From Nevskiaceae bacterium (GTDB lineage Bacteria; Pseudomonadota; Gammaproteobacteria; Nevskiales; Nevskiaceae), in assembly GCA_008012115.1 (NCBI GenBank), contig SSEB01000010.1:1-47406 (forward strand): a DNA stretch of 47,406 nucleotides, written 5' to 3'. Numbering within the stretch: position 1 is the stretch's first letter; each line of letters opens with the position of its first letter. A model generated the notes under the pieces. It made no database searches, was not told the DNA's origin, and was given only the letters and a program-made list of their open reading frames with translations. Positions 8,648 to 17,822 of the stretch are shown piece by piece. The position numbers and the translations under genes were made by a program.

Positions 8648-9338
8648 TCGGGAACAACCCGTCGTCATCGAAACCCTGGGCCCCACGGCCCAGGGTTTTT
8701 CGTTTGCGTTGGAGAAATATCAGGGGCGCCTGCAACTCCGCGCTCTCCATCGGCCGGATTACGGGCCAATTTATGCGGATTGGCTGAGCAGAGAGATGCG
8801 TGATCGCACCCTGGCGGGTCGCAATCAATTGCTGGCCCGCGCCATCGGTCTAAAGAAAAAACAAAATCTTGAAGTCTTAGATTGCACTGGAGGCCTGGGC
8901 CGAGACGGTTTCATCCTCGCCGCTTTAGGGGCAGAAGTGCTGATGACCGAACGCCAACCTTTTATCTTTGAGCTGCTACATGACGCGCACCAACGTGCCT
9001 TGACGAGCGCCTCCTCCATGGCAAGCGCCCAGCGCCTAGAAGTGCGTCTTTGCGATGCTATCGACGTGATTCATCTTCGTCGCTGGGACGCAATATACCT
9101 GGATCCCATGTTCGGAAATAAAGGTCGCACCGCGTTGCCGCAGAAAGAAATGCAGGTGCTGCAGGACCTTGCCGAGGGCCCCGAAGATGCGGCCCATCTG
9201 TTACAGACTTCAATCAGCAGCGGCGCCAGTCGCGTCGTGGTCAAGCGATCTTTAACTGCACAATATCTGAATGGCTTGAAACCGACACTTGAGTTTCGCG
9301 GCACAAAGACCCGCTTTGACGTGTATCTAAATACTTAG
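8628..9338 (+). CDS. rsmJ: 16S rRNA (guanine1516-N2)-methyltransferase
   Basis: SAM-dependent methyltransferase of 236 residues. The SAM motif is DCTGGLGRDGF (85-95), and the catalytic region is YLDPMF (157-162) followed by LPQKEMQVLQ; both match E. coli RsmJ, which methylates G1516 of 16S rRNA. The ATG at 8628 overlaps the SCP2 gene by 20 nt and places the SCP2 terminator hairpin inside this coding region. A TTG at about 8709 is an alternative start but would remove the N-terminal segment that family members usually have. From here codon use becomes clearly AT-richer than upstream. Confidence 0.85.
   Translation: MPASSADREQPVVIETLGPTAQGFSFALEKYQGRLQLRALHRPDYGPIYADWLSREMRDRTLAGRNQLLARAIGLKKKQNLEVLDCTGGLGRDGFILAALGAEVLMTERQPFIFELLHDAHQRALTSASSMASAQRLEVRLCDAIDVIHLRRWDAIYLDPMFGNKGRTALPQKEMQVLQDLAEGPEDAAHLLQTSISSGASRVVVKRSLTAQYLNGLKPTLEFRGTKTRFDVYLNT
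8671..8698 (+). terminator. Strong Rho-independent terminator after the SCP2 gene
   Basis: A 12-bp perfect stem AAACCCTGGGCC / GGCCCAGGGTTT with a 4-nt loop and a T run ending at about 8700, 23 nt after the SCP2 stop. It lies within the N-terminal codons of rsmJ if rsmJ starts at 8628, so rsmJ must be expressed by read-through or from a later start. Confidence 0.85.
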
Positions 9339-9887
9339 AAATTTTCTGGTGCGGCCTTGCCTGCCGCAGGTTCGCTATTTGGATGCCGGCTCGGAATCCC
9401 AATGAATTCTTCTGTGGCCTTCTCGAAAATTTCTTAGTTAAAAAAACGCCGGCTCTGAATGCCTTTAACGGCGGTTTAAGCCAACCTGCATTGCCACCCT
9501 GTCTCTAGGCGATCGCGAGTTCAGTGATTGCAACTTGACATCAACAGATCGTAACGAGGTCAACGCCTCGGATCTGCAAAGATTCCCAAGATTCATCTTG
9601 TTGCCCCTTAGGCACTCAATGGCGCCGCGCGCTTCCTGCGCCAATGGAAGCTCACGACATGCACCCTACTCCCAGCCAACGCATAGCGAACTGCCGCACG
9701 TTCCATCACACATGCGGCCACAACTATCGCATCTTGTAAGCAAACTGAAAGGTAGGACTGTAAAGATATGTACGCTAATTCATGCCTTCTGCCGGTCTTT
9801 ATATTTATTTTATAGGCCCTTCTTTTTGGCCTTTGCCTTAGGCACTTTAAAACTAGACATAAATAAGAACCGAATATCTAAAACGGT
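9339..9887. other. Intergenic region before the glycan locus
   Basis: About 550 bp without a supported gene. One open frame from a TTG at 9535 overlaps the aldo/keto reductase start and has no family features, so it is not called. The right part is AT-rich (around 9770-9885) and probably holds the promoter of the aldo/keto reductase gene. No JUMPstart/ops sequence, tRNA or IS end was recognised. Confidence 0.5.
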
Positions 9888-10790
9888 ATGACCAAAATAG
9901 CCCTCGGCACTACACAATTCGGCTTGAATTACGGCATCACCAACCGCAAGGGGCAACTGAGCGCATCCGAGATCGTTGACATTCTGTCTTACGCGGAGCG
10001 AGCCGGAATCCGCGCCATCGACACTGCGGCAGCCTACGGAGGCGCCGAAGCCGCCCTAGGCCAGCACCTTGCCAGGGGGCACCGGTATCGCATCGTGACC
10101 AAGCTGCCGGGCCTGCCTAACGGAATCACCCCCGCACAAGTCCCCGCTTGGCTCCGTCGTGCTTTCGATGAATCCCTGGCTCGCCTGCATGCACAGGAGA
10201 TTTACGGTCTGCTGATGCATTCGGTAACAGACCTGCTGCATCCCGAATTGGGCAGAGCAGTGTGGAAAGAAATGCTCGCACTGCGGGAGGCCGGCCTAGT
10301 CAAGAAAATCGGTGCGTCCGTATACGGCCAGATCGAGATCGATTACCTGCTTGAGCACCTGCCCCTCGATCTGATCCAGTTGCCCATTAGTATTCTGGAT
10401 CAACGGCCGCTGGATAACGGCGCCCTGAAGAAGCTCAAGGCGAGCGGCGTAGAGATACATGCCCGCTCACTGCTACTGCAGGGCGTACTCGCCCTGCGCC
10501 CGGACCAGCTGCCCAAGCACTTGGCCAAGCTGGCCCCCACCCTGCGCAATTTCCACACGGCACTGCAATCGACAGGCCTGAGCGCCGTGCAGGCTGCCGT
10601 GGCGTTTGCCAATGCAGTTCCCGAGATCGACCAAGCCGTATTCGGCGTAACAAGTGTTGCCGAATTGGCCGAGATAACAAACGCGGCAAAAAGCGTTAAG
10701 CTGCCCCTGGCCTGGTTCAAAGACTTTTCCGTGCACGACGAGAAGCTGATCAACCCGTCGCAATGGAGACACCAGGAGGAATTGTTCTAG
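9888..10790 (+). CDS. Aldo/keto reductase
   Basis: NAD(P)H-dependent oxidoreductase of the aldo/keto reductase superfamily, 300 residues. The catalytic tetrad is in place: Asp45 and Tyr50 (AIDTAAAYG), Lys72 (VTKLP) and His111 (LMHSV). The C-terminal part has ARSLLLQGVL and SVAELAEI, as in bacterial sugar-locus members. Such enzymes often sit in nonulosonate or deoxysugar clusters with SpsF-like genes, so a role in the neighbouring glycan pathway is plausible but not shown. It ends 11 nt before the start of the tailspike-like gene on the same strand. Confidence 0.85.
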   Translation: MTKIALGTTQFGLNYGITNRKGQLSASEIVDILSYAERAGIRAIDTAAAYGGAEAALGQHLARGHRYRIVTKLPGLPNGITPAQVPAWLRRAFDESLARLHAQEIYGLLMHSVTDLLHPELGRAVWKEMLALREAGLVKKIGASVYGQIEIDYLLEHLPLDLIQLPISILDQRPLDNGALKKLKASGVEIHARSLLLQGVLALRPDQLPKHLAKLAPTLRNFHTALQSTGLSAVQAAVAFANAVPEIDQAVFGVTSVAELAEITNAAKSVKLPLAWFKDFSVHDEKLINPSQWRHQEELF

Positions 10791-10801
10791 GAGGTGCTCA
10801 G

Positions 10802-12895
10802 ATGTCATCACAGTCGCCACTTTCCCGCAGAAATTTTTTGTGGCTCAACACCTCTCTTCTTGGCGCCCTAGCCCCAACGCTTGCATCCGCCAGCGCAAGA
10901 AATTCCTCATCTGAAACACTTGGCCTACTTACCTCCGGCCATTCACAACAATCCCTGTTTGACGACTCACGGAATATTAAAGTTGCCGAAGCCGGGAATA
11001 CTCTGCCACAAGCAATCGGCGGCGGAACAAGCGCGATCTCCAATCTAGATCGCATGCGTTCATTAACCGGATCATTTCAAGATAGCGAGCTGTTACTTGC
11101 CGGGCACTCCCGGGCAAGTGATGGCGCTCAAGGGCTCTTCGTTCACAACCCGGCAGACACGAGCAGCGCAGACAATGGCGGTACGGTAGTAGTGGACGCT
11201 GCAGGTAGACGCTGGCACAGAGTCTATAGCGGGGCGGTCGACGTCAGATGGTTTGGCGCCAAAGGCGACGGCGCCAACGACGATACAGCCGCAATCCAAG
11301 CGGCACTGAATGCCGGAGAGAACATTTACTTGCCGCCCGGCATCTATTACGCGAGCAACCTGACTGTTCCCTTCCGACGCCGCATCTTCGGAGCAGGCAA
11401 GCGCCAAACGCAGATCGTTCAGCTCGAATCAGCGTCCGGTTATTTGATGACGATCAACACCGGGTCTTCTCCGGCAAACTACCTTGGCGGCGACATCACT
11501 GACGGGCAGTTTATTTTTGAGGATATCGGTTTTGTATCAGCCTCCAATAACGGCTGCCTTGCGATCCGAAACTCCGTATGCAGCATGATGACGTTGAGCC
11601 GAGTCCGTATCGTCAACGCCGTAGCGACCTCCGTCAGAAACCCTGGTGGCGGCAGGCCATGGGCATTGAATCCAGCCCCCGGCACCGTCGGCATTCTGAT
11701 GGATAACTCGAGTTATTCAGGCTCCTATGTTAATTGCATGGATGCTATCGAAGTGCGTGGCTTCGACATCGGCATCCGCCTGCAGAACAATGTGACCCAG
11801 CCGAAGCTCAATAACAGCTGGATTATCAACTGCCGCACCGGCATCAGCCTGAATGGCGTGTCCGGCTATTGCGGTTATTCCAGTTATATCGAATCAGGCA
11901 TACCCGGGGCCATTGGCTACTCCTACGGAGGCATTACAGGTCACGTAATGATTTTCGGCGGAGGCATAGAAATTACCAAGGATGGCGGATTCGCCCATAA
12001 CTACGAATCGGACGCGAAGCTTTCCGATTTTGAGCTACATGGGATCAACTACAACATCTTTGGTGACGGCGGCGCTCTCGTGGGGCGCAAGCACAACGGG
12101 GCATTGCCCTCCAACTTTTTGGAGTTTGGCCACTACAGCAACGCCAACTCGCCGCATAGTTCTCTGGTGCGCACAAATCCTAATGCGTTTCTGCAGTTCT
12201 ACAACAACATGCGGATTGGCGGCTCCGGCCTGGGCAACGGGCAGATCACACTGGGAAGAGGCGATTCGGATGCAGCTGATCATGTGATTTCGCACGATGG
12301 CAGCTACAATCTGAAAATTAAAATTTATGGTGGCGGCCTGCAAATTCAGGATCAGACCGGCACACCGCGACTGCAACTCGATCCCAATAATCGCGGGTTG
12401 ACGCCTGGCAACGACAGCACGCAAGCCTTAGGAAATGCCTCACGCCGTTGGGCGGTTGTGTACTCGACAACGGGCTCTATTAATACTTCCGATATCTCTG
12501 AAAAAACCCTCGCCCCTGAAGGCATCAACGATCAGTTGATCGATGCATTCATGGCGATACAACCCAGACTATTTCAATGGAATGATGCCATCGCCGAAAA
12601 AGGTCGGGGCGGCGCGCGTTGGCATATGGGTTACGTCGCCCAGGAACTGCAAGGCGAACTCCAAAAGCGTGGGATAGACCCTGCGCGATACGCGATCTGG
12701 TGCCGCGATGAAATCCAAGCGCCAGTCGCTGACGAGAATGGCACGGCGGCAAGCTGGAAAGGAACTGGCGAGTATCGACAAGGCCTACGTTACGAGCAAT
12801 TCATTGCCCTCGTTGATGCTGCAAGCAGAAGAAAAATCGCTGCCCTCGACGCGCGAATCTCAGCTTTGGAAACCGCCCTAAACCGCACTACTTAG
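10802..12895 (+). CDS. Tat-signalled tailspike-like beta-helix protein with S74 C-terminal chaperone domain
   Basis: A 697-residue protein. The start at 10802 is set by AGGAGG at 10789-10794, seven bases upstream. It begins with a twin-arginine signal (SRRNFLW, Arg9-Arg10, then a hydrophobic stretch ending ASA). From about residue 146, VDVRWFGAKGDGANDDTAAI marks the pectate-lyase-3 type right-handed beta-helix of phage tailspikes and exopolysaccharide-modifying enzymes. The C-terminus is a peptidase S74 intramolecular chaperone: Ser563 and Lys568 (TSDISEK) keep the serine-x4-lysine spacing of the autoproteolytic dyad, ending in a coiled-coil-like ALDARISALETAL. It probably trimerises and cleaves or binds polysaccharide. 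The stop overlaps the convergent glycosyltransferase by 8 nt. Confidence 0.8.
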   Translation: MSSQSPLSRRNFLWLNTSLLGALAPTLASASARNSSSETLGLLTSGHSQQSLFDDSRNIKVAEAGNTLPQAIGGGTSAISNLDRMRSLTGSFQDSELLLAGHSRASDGAQGLFVHNPADTSSADNGGTVVVDAAGRRWHRVYSGAVDVRWFGAKGDGANDDTAAIQAALNAGENIYLPPGIYYASNLTVPFRRRIFGAGKRQTQIVQLESASGYLMTINTGSSPANYLGGDITDGQFIFEDIGFVSASNNGCLAIRNSVCSMMTLSRVRIVNAVATSVRNPGGGRPWALNPAPGTVGILMDNSSYSGSYVNCMDAIEVRGFDIGIRLQNNVTQPKLNNSWIINCRTGISLNGVSGYCGYSSYIESGIPGAIGYSYGGITGHVMIFGGGIEITKDGGFAHNYESDAKLSDFELHGINYNIFGDGGALVGRKHNGALPSNFLEFGHYSNANSPHSSLVRTNPNAFLQFYNNMRIGGSGLGNGQITLGRGDSDAADHVISHDGSYNLKIKIYGGGLQIQDQTGTPRLQLDPNNRGLTPGNDSTQALGNASRRWAVVYSTTGSINTSDISEKTLAPEGINDQLIDAFMAIQPRLFQWNDAIAEKGRGGARWHMGYVAQELQGELQKRGIDPARYAIWCRDEIQAPVADENGTAASWKGTGEYRQGLRYEQFIALVDAASRRKIAALDARISALETALNRTT

Positions 12896-13973
12896 CAGTA
12901 GCCTGCCCATCTGCCTCACCCAAGGACAAATAACTACCGGCAATTCGCGACCATCGGTATATTTCGCGATATGGTTGTCGCGTCTCGGTGTCGCCCGCAC
13001 TGCACATGACGTCATTGATCGTGCATGCCAGTTCAGCATCGTCGCTAAAATAGAAGGCCGCATTCCCGGCAGTGTGGCGATTGAAACTGCAATCAAAGCA
13101 GATCAGTTGAGCCGGATAAAATAAGGCCTCCACCAGAGACGGGTTGGTCCCGCCAACTGAATGGCCGTGAAGATACATATCGCAAGACGAGCGTAACCGA
13201 TGAAGTAAACTGGATTCATAGATGGGATCCAGTAGCTCCAGTCGTGGCTCATGCCGATAAGACTCACGTAACTGCCGCCCATAGTGGGAATCAGACCAGT
13301 TTCCAACGATACGATACTTCTGTATGCGGGAAGCAAGCGCGCCCGAAATCAGCATCTCAATATTGTTTTCCGGCTCTATACGGCAAACAGTCAAGCCGCA
13401 TCCCGGTTGTCTTAGCGCCATGTCAGCCTCGCCAGCACCTACATGATCGCCGCCATAAGCGATCATGCTTGCCCTGTTGCGCGCACTTTTCAGGACGTAG
13501 CTCCTGAGCCCCTCGTTGTCGAATACAACATGATGGCTGCAAAGCTGCGCCAAGCCATCGAACAGCCGCAAGATCGCCCTTCGTACTGCACTGTGTTTGG
13601 TTCTCCGCCACTCGACGCCATCGATATTGGTGATCAGTTGGCGTTTGCGACCGCACAACAACCGCATAAACGGAAAGAACAGTCCCGCCGATACGCCAAG
13701 AACAACGACCGTATCGACTTTTCGAAAAACAAAGAGGAATGCCAGGAAATCATGCAGTATCGAAAAAGCGCCATTCGCCTTCACCGGGACGAATATGCGC
13801 TCAACCCCATCGTACATGGGGTCATCGTCGTCTCTATAACGGCTGGCATCGCACGTCACAAAGACCCGATGTCCCTGCGCGGCAATGAGCGGGGCCACGT
13901 TTGAAACAAATGTTTCGAACCCCCCATAACGATTCGGCAAACCTACCGACCCAATAAATCCTATTGACCGCAT
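12888..13973 (-). CDS. DUF1972-type glycosyltransferase (Cps2T/WchF-like)
   Basis: A 361-residue glycosyltransferase. The N-terminal signature GSVGLPNRYGGFET (8-21) is that of DUF1972 GT4-like enzymes, which include streptococcal rhamnosyltransferases of the Cps2T/WchF kind. The C-terminal half holds the nucleotide-sugar region (HGHSVGGTNPSLVEALF). With rfbBDAC in the same transcript, dTDP-L-rhamnose is the likely donor; this is inference. It is the last gene of the long minus-strand glycan run, 6 nt after wzy, and its end overlaps that of the tailspike-like gene on the other strand. Confidence 0.85.
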   Translation of the reverse strand: MRSIGFIGSVGLPNRYGGFETFVSNVAPLIAAQGHRVFVTCDASRYRDDDDPMYDGVERIFVPVKANGAFSILHDFLAFLFVFRKVDTVVVLGVSAGLFFPFMRLLCGRKRQLITNIDGVEWRRTKHSAVRRAILRLFDGLAQLCSHHVVFDNEGLRSYVLKSARNRASMIAYGGDHVGAGEADMALRQPGCGLTVCRIEPENNIEMLISGALASRIQKYRIVGNWSDSHYGRQLRESYRHEPRLELLDPIYESSLLHRLRSSCDMYLHGHSVGGTNPSLVEALFYPAQLICFDCSFNRHTAGNAAFYFSDDAELACTINDVMCSAGDTETRQPYREIYRWSRIAGSYLSLGEADGQATAK

Positions 13974-13979
13974 CTCTGG

Positions 13980-15215
13980 CTAACTCGCTTCTTTTGCTAC
14001 TAGGTCGACAAATCTATCTCTATGCCCCTGCACAACCAAGGCGACACTCACACCAGCGAACATCAAATTCTGATAGCTGGATAATCCCTGCAAGGTTACC
14101 GCCTTTGCCGCGACAACCAAAAGGAACAGCGCTCCAACTGCTGGCGACAGTGCCTTCTCTCTTTTGTGCCGCTTCCACCCATGGAACATGCAGTAGCAAA
14201 TGGAAAAGATCACGAAGAGAAGTCCACAACCGCCAAACTTCATAAATATCGTGGCATAACTATCGTGCAAATATGGAATGGAAGGTCGCCCGTCAAAATC
14301 CAAGACTCCGGGAGGCAGTGGCAGTCTGTACCCGAGGCCACGGCCGAATGCCAATTCAACCGGCGACCAGCGCTCAAGATCATCGAAGAAGGCCTCGTGC
14401 TCAAGCAAGCGCCAGCCAATGGACTGGTCTTGATCAGCCTCGGTCGTCGCCGTAATACGCTCGTTAAATACCGGCACGTCCGCGAGTGCAAAGTAAGCGC
14501 CCGCAGCCAAGACTGCCAGGACGGCAAACGTCTGGGCTATCTTCAAATATTTTCGCCTATCGATTGCATCAACGATCGATATTAAGAGATACAGGACGAT
14601 AGCCAGCAAAATATTCGTGCGAGAGAGACTCGCAAAAATGCCCGCCATCATGAGCAAAAAATACCACTTCAGTGTCCAGGGGAAAGATGAGTCTCTCAAA
14701 AACAACAGCAATGCCGCAGACCAACCATAAATAATCCACTCGGCAGCTGTGGGCACGTATTCACCTCTCCACACGTAACTGTCAGCACCAGCCGCAGCGG
14801 CCCACGCCGCGAAGATGATCGCGGCGACAGAGATCAAAGCGCACAGTACGATGATACTCCAGAAAATTCGCCGGCCTGCCCACTCGTTGGTGTAGAGGCT
14901 CTGGGTATATAAAAGAAATAATACGAAAGACGCTATCGAGCCCAGATCGCGAAAGATGTCCTTTGCCTCGTTGTTATGCGCCAACCCTATTAGCCCGCTC
15001 CCCACGAACATCATCAGAAATAAAAACTTGATCCACGTGCGGTTGAGCGCATTGACCCCATGCTGACTGGCGTATGCGATCCGCCATACCAGCAAAATGA
15101 ACATGGCCAGGAACGGCGCCGCATTGTTGAAAGTAAAACGCTCGAAAGTGCCCCATCCAGCAATCAGGAAGAGGAGCACCAGCATTGGAAAAATACGGAG
15201 CCGGACTGCACGCAT
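13980..15215 (-). CDS. wzy: O-antigen polymerase-like membrane protein (Wzy family)
   Basis: A 411-residue polytopic inner-membrane protein with about ten to eleven hydrophobic segments. A large hydrophilic loop in the C-terminal half (around 265-310, WRLLEHEAFFDDLERWSPVELAFGRGLGY then YLHDSYATIFMKFG) is the periplasmic loop expected for O-antigen polymerases and ligases; the HDSY/N motif is common to both. With wzx in the same run, polymerase is the better guess than WaaL ligase. It lies 6 nt downstream of the GT4 gene. Confidence 0.75.
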   Translation of the reverse strand: MRAVRLRIFPMLVLLFLIAGWGTFERFTFNNAAPFLAMFILLVWRIAYASQHGVNALNRTWIKFLFLMMFVGSGLIGLAHNNEAKDIFRDLGSIASFVLFLLYTQSLYTNEWAGRRIFWSIIVLCALISVAAIIFAAWAAAAGADSYVWRGEYVPTAAEWIIYGWSAALLLFLRDSSFPWTLKWYFLLMMAGIFASLSRTNILLAIVLYLLISIVDAIDRRKYLKIAQTFAVLAVLAAGAYFALADVPVFNERITATTEADQDQSIGWRLLEHEAFFDDLERWSPVELAFGRGLGYRLPLPPGVLDFDGRPSIPYLHDSYATIFMKFGGCGLLFVIFSICYCMFHGWKRHKREKALSPAVGALFLLVVAAKAVTLQGLSSYQNLMFAGVSVALVVQGHRDRFVDLVAKEAS

Positions 15216-15221
15216 ATGGCG

Positions 15222-16331
15222 TCAGGTTTCCAATTCGGCAATCACGGCTTTTATATTGCGGTTGAAGGTTACCAGGTCGAATCGAACCGCGCGTTCTACA
15301 GCCCTGCCGCTTTGCGTCTGCCATTCCTCGGGCGATTGCACAATACTTATGATCGCACTCAGTACTTCATCAAAGCGCCGTGGATCGATCAGTTGTCCGC
15401 CATAGCCGGATTGAATCAATTCAGGCACCCCGCCGAAAGCGGGGCCCAAGACATAGCAACCGTGAGCCATACCTTCCAACAGTGTCAGGGCAAAGGTTTC
15501 CAACCATAAATCGGGATCGCTAAGATTCAACACAACATGGGCATTGGCATAAAGATTTGAAATGTCGCGCGGCCTATGCAGCAATTCAAGATTTGCGCGT
15601 CGATTATTGGCAAGAAATATCTCGAATTCATCTCGCTCGCAGTTCAGCGCCATGCGCCAATGTATATTGTTCATGTCCGCGGTGGCATCGCAAAGCGCCA
15701 GAAACGTGTCTATACCCTTGTATATGCGCGGCGAGCAGGCCATGAACACGCATGGCCGCCCGCCATTACGTTTCTGGAAAGGCGTATGCCTGACCGTCAA
15801 GGCACGCTTCCACATATCGTCACTGAGACTGTTGTACACCACATAACAGTGTTCGCCGAGTTTCAGTTGCGTCTTCGTAAACTCGGAGACTGCGATAGTC
15901 CGCGTTGCGCAGCTTCTGGCTATTCTGGTTAGCCCCTTTTGTAGCAACGGCGGAGACAAGGATGTCTCATGCACGTGGATAACAATAGGCAGCCTAAGCA
16001 CCCAAGCCGCAATAACGGCACCTGCTGGCATCAACGTATTTGCATAGAGCAAATCTACGCGCTGGCGCTTGCAGTGCCGTAATGTTTTGCAGAAAAGCAA
16101 CGCCTGAGAAGAAACATAGCAGAGAAGCGTCAACCAGCGCGAAGAAGCAGAACGCACATACCAGAAATTCTGGACTTGTCGGTGTCGGCGCCGGATGAAC
16201 CCTTCATGTCCGTAGCTGGAGGTAAAAATGTCAACGTTATGTCCGGCAACCTGCAGCGCCGCAATCACGTCAGTGAAAACGTTGGCCGCGCCGGAAAAAT
16301 CATCCAGAAGATGTACGCCCAGGATTCGCAT
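15222..16331 (-). CDS. Glycosyltransferase family 4 protein
   Basis: A 369-residue GT-B glycosyltransferase. The N-terminal domain has the glycine-poor acceptor start FSGAANVFTDVI and HVHETSLSP; the C-terminal domain has the GT4 pattern ACSPRIYKGIDTFL, then ETFALTLLEGMAHGCYVLGPAFGGVPELI, with the E-x7-E region. It should add one sugar to the lipid-linked repeat unit at the inner membrane face. Donor and linkage are not predictable. It starts at the ATG at 16331, about 10 nt after the upstream gene. Confidence 0.88.
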   Translation of the reverse strand: MRILGVHLLDDFSGAANVFTDVIAALQVAGHNVDIFTSSYGHEGFIRRRHRQVQNFWYVRSASSRWLTLLCYVSSQALLFCKTLRHCKRQRVDLLYANTLMPAGAVIAAWVLRLPIVIHVHETSLSPPLLQKGLTRIARSCATRTIAVSEFTKTQLKLGEHCYVVYNSLSDDMWKRALTVRHTPFQKRNGGRPCVFMACSPRIYKGIDTFLALCDATADMNNIHWRMALNCERDEFEIFLANNRRANLELLHRPRDISNLYANAHVVLNLSDPDLWLETFALTLLEGMAHGCYVLGPAFGGVPELIQSGYGGQLIDPRRFDEVLSAIISIVQSPEEWQTQSGRAVERAVRFDLVTFNRNIKAVIAELET

Positions 16332-16340
16332 GCGGGCGCT

Positions 16341-17783
16341 CTATTCGCGCTTCTGCTGGAGCAGATTTTCGACGAGGCGTGGCACAAGTTGATCAAGTAG
16401 CTCTGGCCTCTGGGCAATAAGCCTGAAATCGAATGCTCCCGGCTCGGAGTGATAAAAGCAGGCCCCCACGAATGCTCTCAGCTCATCTTGACTAAGCGGA
16501 GCTATCCGATCGCACTGGTCGATAGCCCCCCTGAGACTCTTGTAACCATCAATCTTTACGCATGATCTGACCCATTCGTAAAATACGTCGCCTAACACAA
16601 CTACAGGCTTTTTCAAAATAACGGCCTCGTATCCGACCGTACTCGTCAGGGTTACGACAGCCTGGCAACCGCGAATGAGCTTCTTGGTGTTTTGCCCTGC
16701 TCGTATCAGCCGTACATTGGGCAATCGCGACAAGGTCCTATAAAACGCCGTTTCCTGCAATGCTACGGCAGAGGGATGCTCTTTGACATAAAGAACGGCA
16801 TCAAGCGGGAGAGAGAATGCGATGTTTTTTATGACGCCAAGTTCATCGACGTAATGCTTTGCATAAATCGAAGTTGAAGCTTCCGGGTGGAAGTGAATCG
16901 GATAAAGGAAATACTTCTCGCCAGGATTAGGCTCTGTGAAGAATTGCTCAATACGACGAAGACGATATTTCCTCGCCAGAGCGCGCCTGAAATACGCCCA
17001 AGAATAATCCAGAGGATTGCCGTACTGGTAAGAAAATGGTCTTTCATCACCAGCAAAGAGGCTGCACTTAAGGCCTCTCCATACAATCGCTAGCTTTTCA
17101 CGGTTCCAGTATTTATTCATCAGACTCAGCTCGTCGAGCCCGTTGTGCTTCATATAATCTGGAACAGCTTGATCAAATGTGGCGAGATAGTTCTTAACTT
17201 CTTGCGCAATATCCTCTGGCAATCCTTCTTCCAGGAATCGCCGATAGGTTCGCAAGTATTTCTCGTTCTCCGGATACCCAGAAGCCTGGAATTCGATTCG
17301 CCCGGGAATTCTTGCCGGCGCCAAAGCAAGATAGCGTCGACCGAGCCTGCGGCAAGTTTCATACGCCGCCTGCGAGAAACTGTTGCTGACCCCCTCGTAG
17401 ATGACGCAGCTTACGTCTTCAGTCAACAGTATCTTCTCGAAGAAGGTGCCAAGTCCCCTGACGGCGTCACGAAAATAATTCCTGTCTCCGCGAATAGGCA
17501 CATTGAAAGTCAGCATCCGGTCGAAATCGGAGAATAACGTTTCCCAAGATTCACCCGGTGCTGAGGATCTTGCCTCAGAGTCAGAGCGCACCCGAAGCTC
17601 TCGGAAGGAGTCCGAAAAATAATGGACCCTGCCTGGCAGAGCGACATTGGACATCATGTCTGAAATACGCGATTCAACGGCGTACACAACCTTAAATTGG
17701 CGCTCGATCAACGCATTCCCAAGCGCCGCGAAGCACTCCCTGCAATAAGGAGCAGCATTCACAAGAAATAAAACCGTTTTCAT
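16341..17783 (-). CDS. Capsule-polysaccharide-type (KpsC/KpsS-like) glycosyltransferase
   Basis: A 480-residue protein whose C-terminal half matches the Capsule_synth fold: FLYPIHFHPEAST, LYVKEHPSA and VVTLTSTVGYEAVILKKPVVVLGDVFY. Members of this group transfer Kdo or other nonulosonic acids. A transferase for the pseudaminic-type sugar made by the neighbouring pse genes is therefore an attractive assignment, but it is inference. The N-terminus (LFLVNAAPYCRECFAAL) is typical of related surface-polysaccharide enzymes. It lies about 40 nt downstream of the PhyH gene. Confidence 0.75.
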   Translation of the reverse strand: MKTVLFLVNAAPYCRECFAALGNALIERQFKVVYAVESRISDMMSNVALPGRVHYFSDSFRELRVRSDSEARSSAPGESWETLFSDFDRMLTFNVPIRGDRNYFRDAVRGLGTFFEKILLTEDVSCVIYEGVSNSFSQAAYETCRRLGRRYLALAPARIPGRIEFQASGYPENEKYLRTYRRFLEEGLPEDIAQEVKNYLATFDQAVPDYMKHNGLDELSLMNKYWNREKLAIVWRGLKCSLFAGDERPFSYQYGNPLDYSWAYFRRALARKYRLRRIEQFFTEPNPGEKYFLYPIHFHPEASTSIYAKHYVDELGVIKNIAFSLPLDAVLYVKEHPSAVALQETAFYRTLSRLPNVRLIRAGQNTKKLIRGCQAVVTLTSTVGYEAVILKKPVVVLGDVFYEWVRSCVKIDGYKSLRGAIDQCDRIAPLSQDELRAFVGACFYHSEPGAFDFRLIAQRPELLDQLVPRLVENLLQQKRE

Positions 17784-17822
17784 CTCACATCCATTGCCGA
17801 ATATTTTTCATGGCGGGAAATT

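Noticed and set aside
9339..9887. JUMPstart/ops element for the glycan locus
   Set aside because: No GGCGGTAG or close form is seen here; nor was one noticed upstream of rfbB.
9535..9891. Open frame of 118 codons before the aldo/keto reductase
   Set aside because: TTG start without ribosome site, no family resemblance, overlap with the next gene start, and codon use unlike the neighbours.
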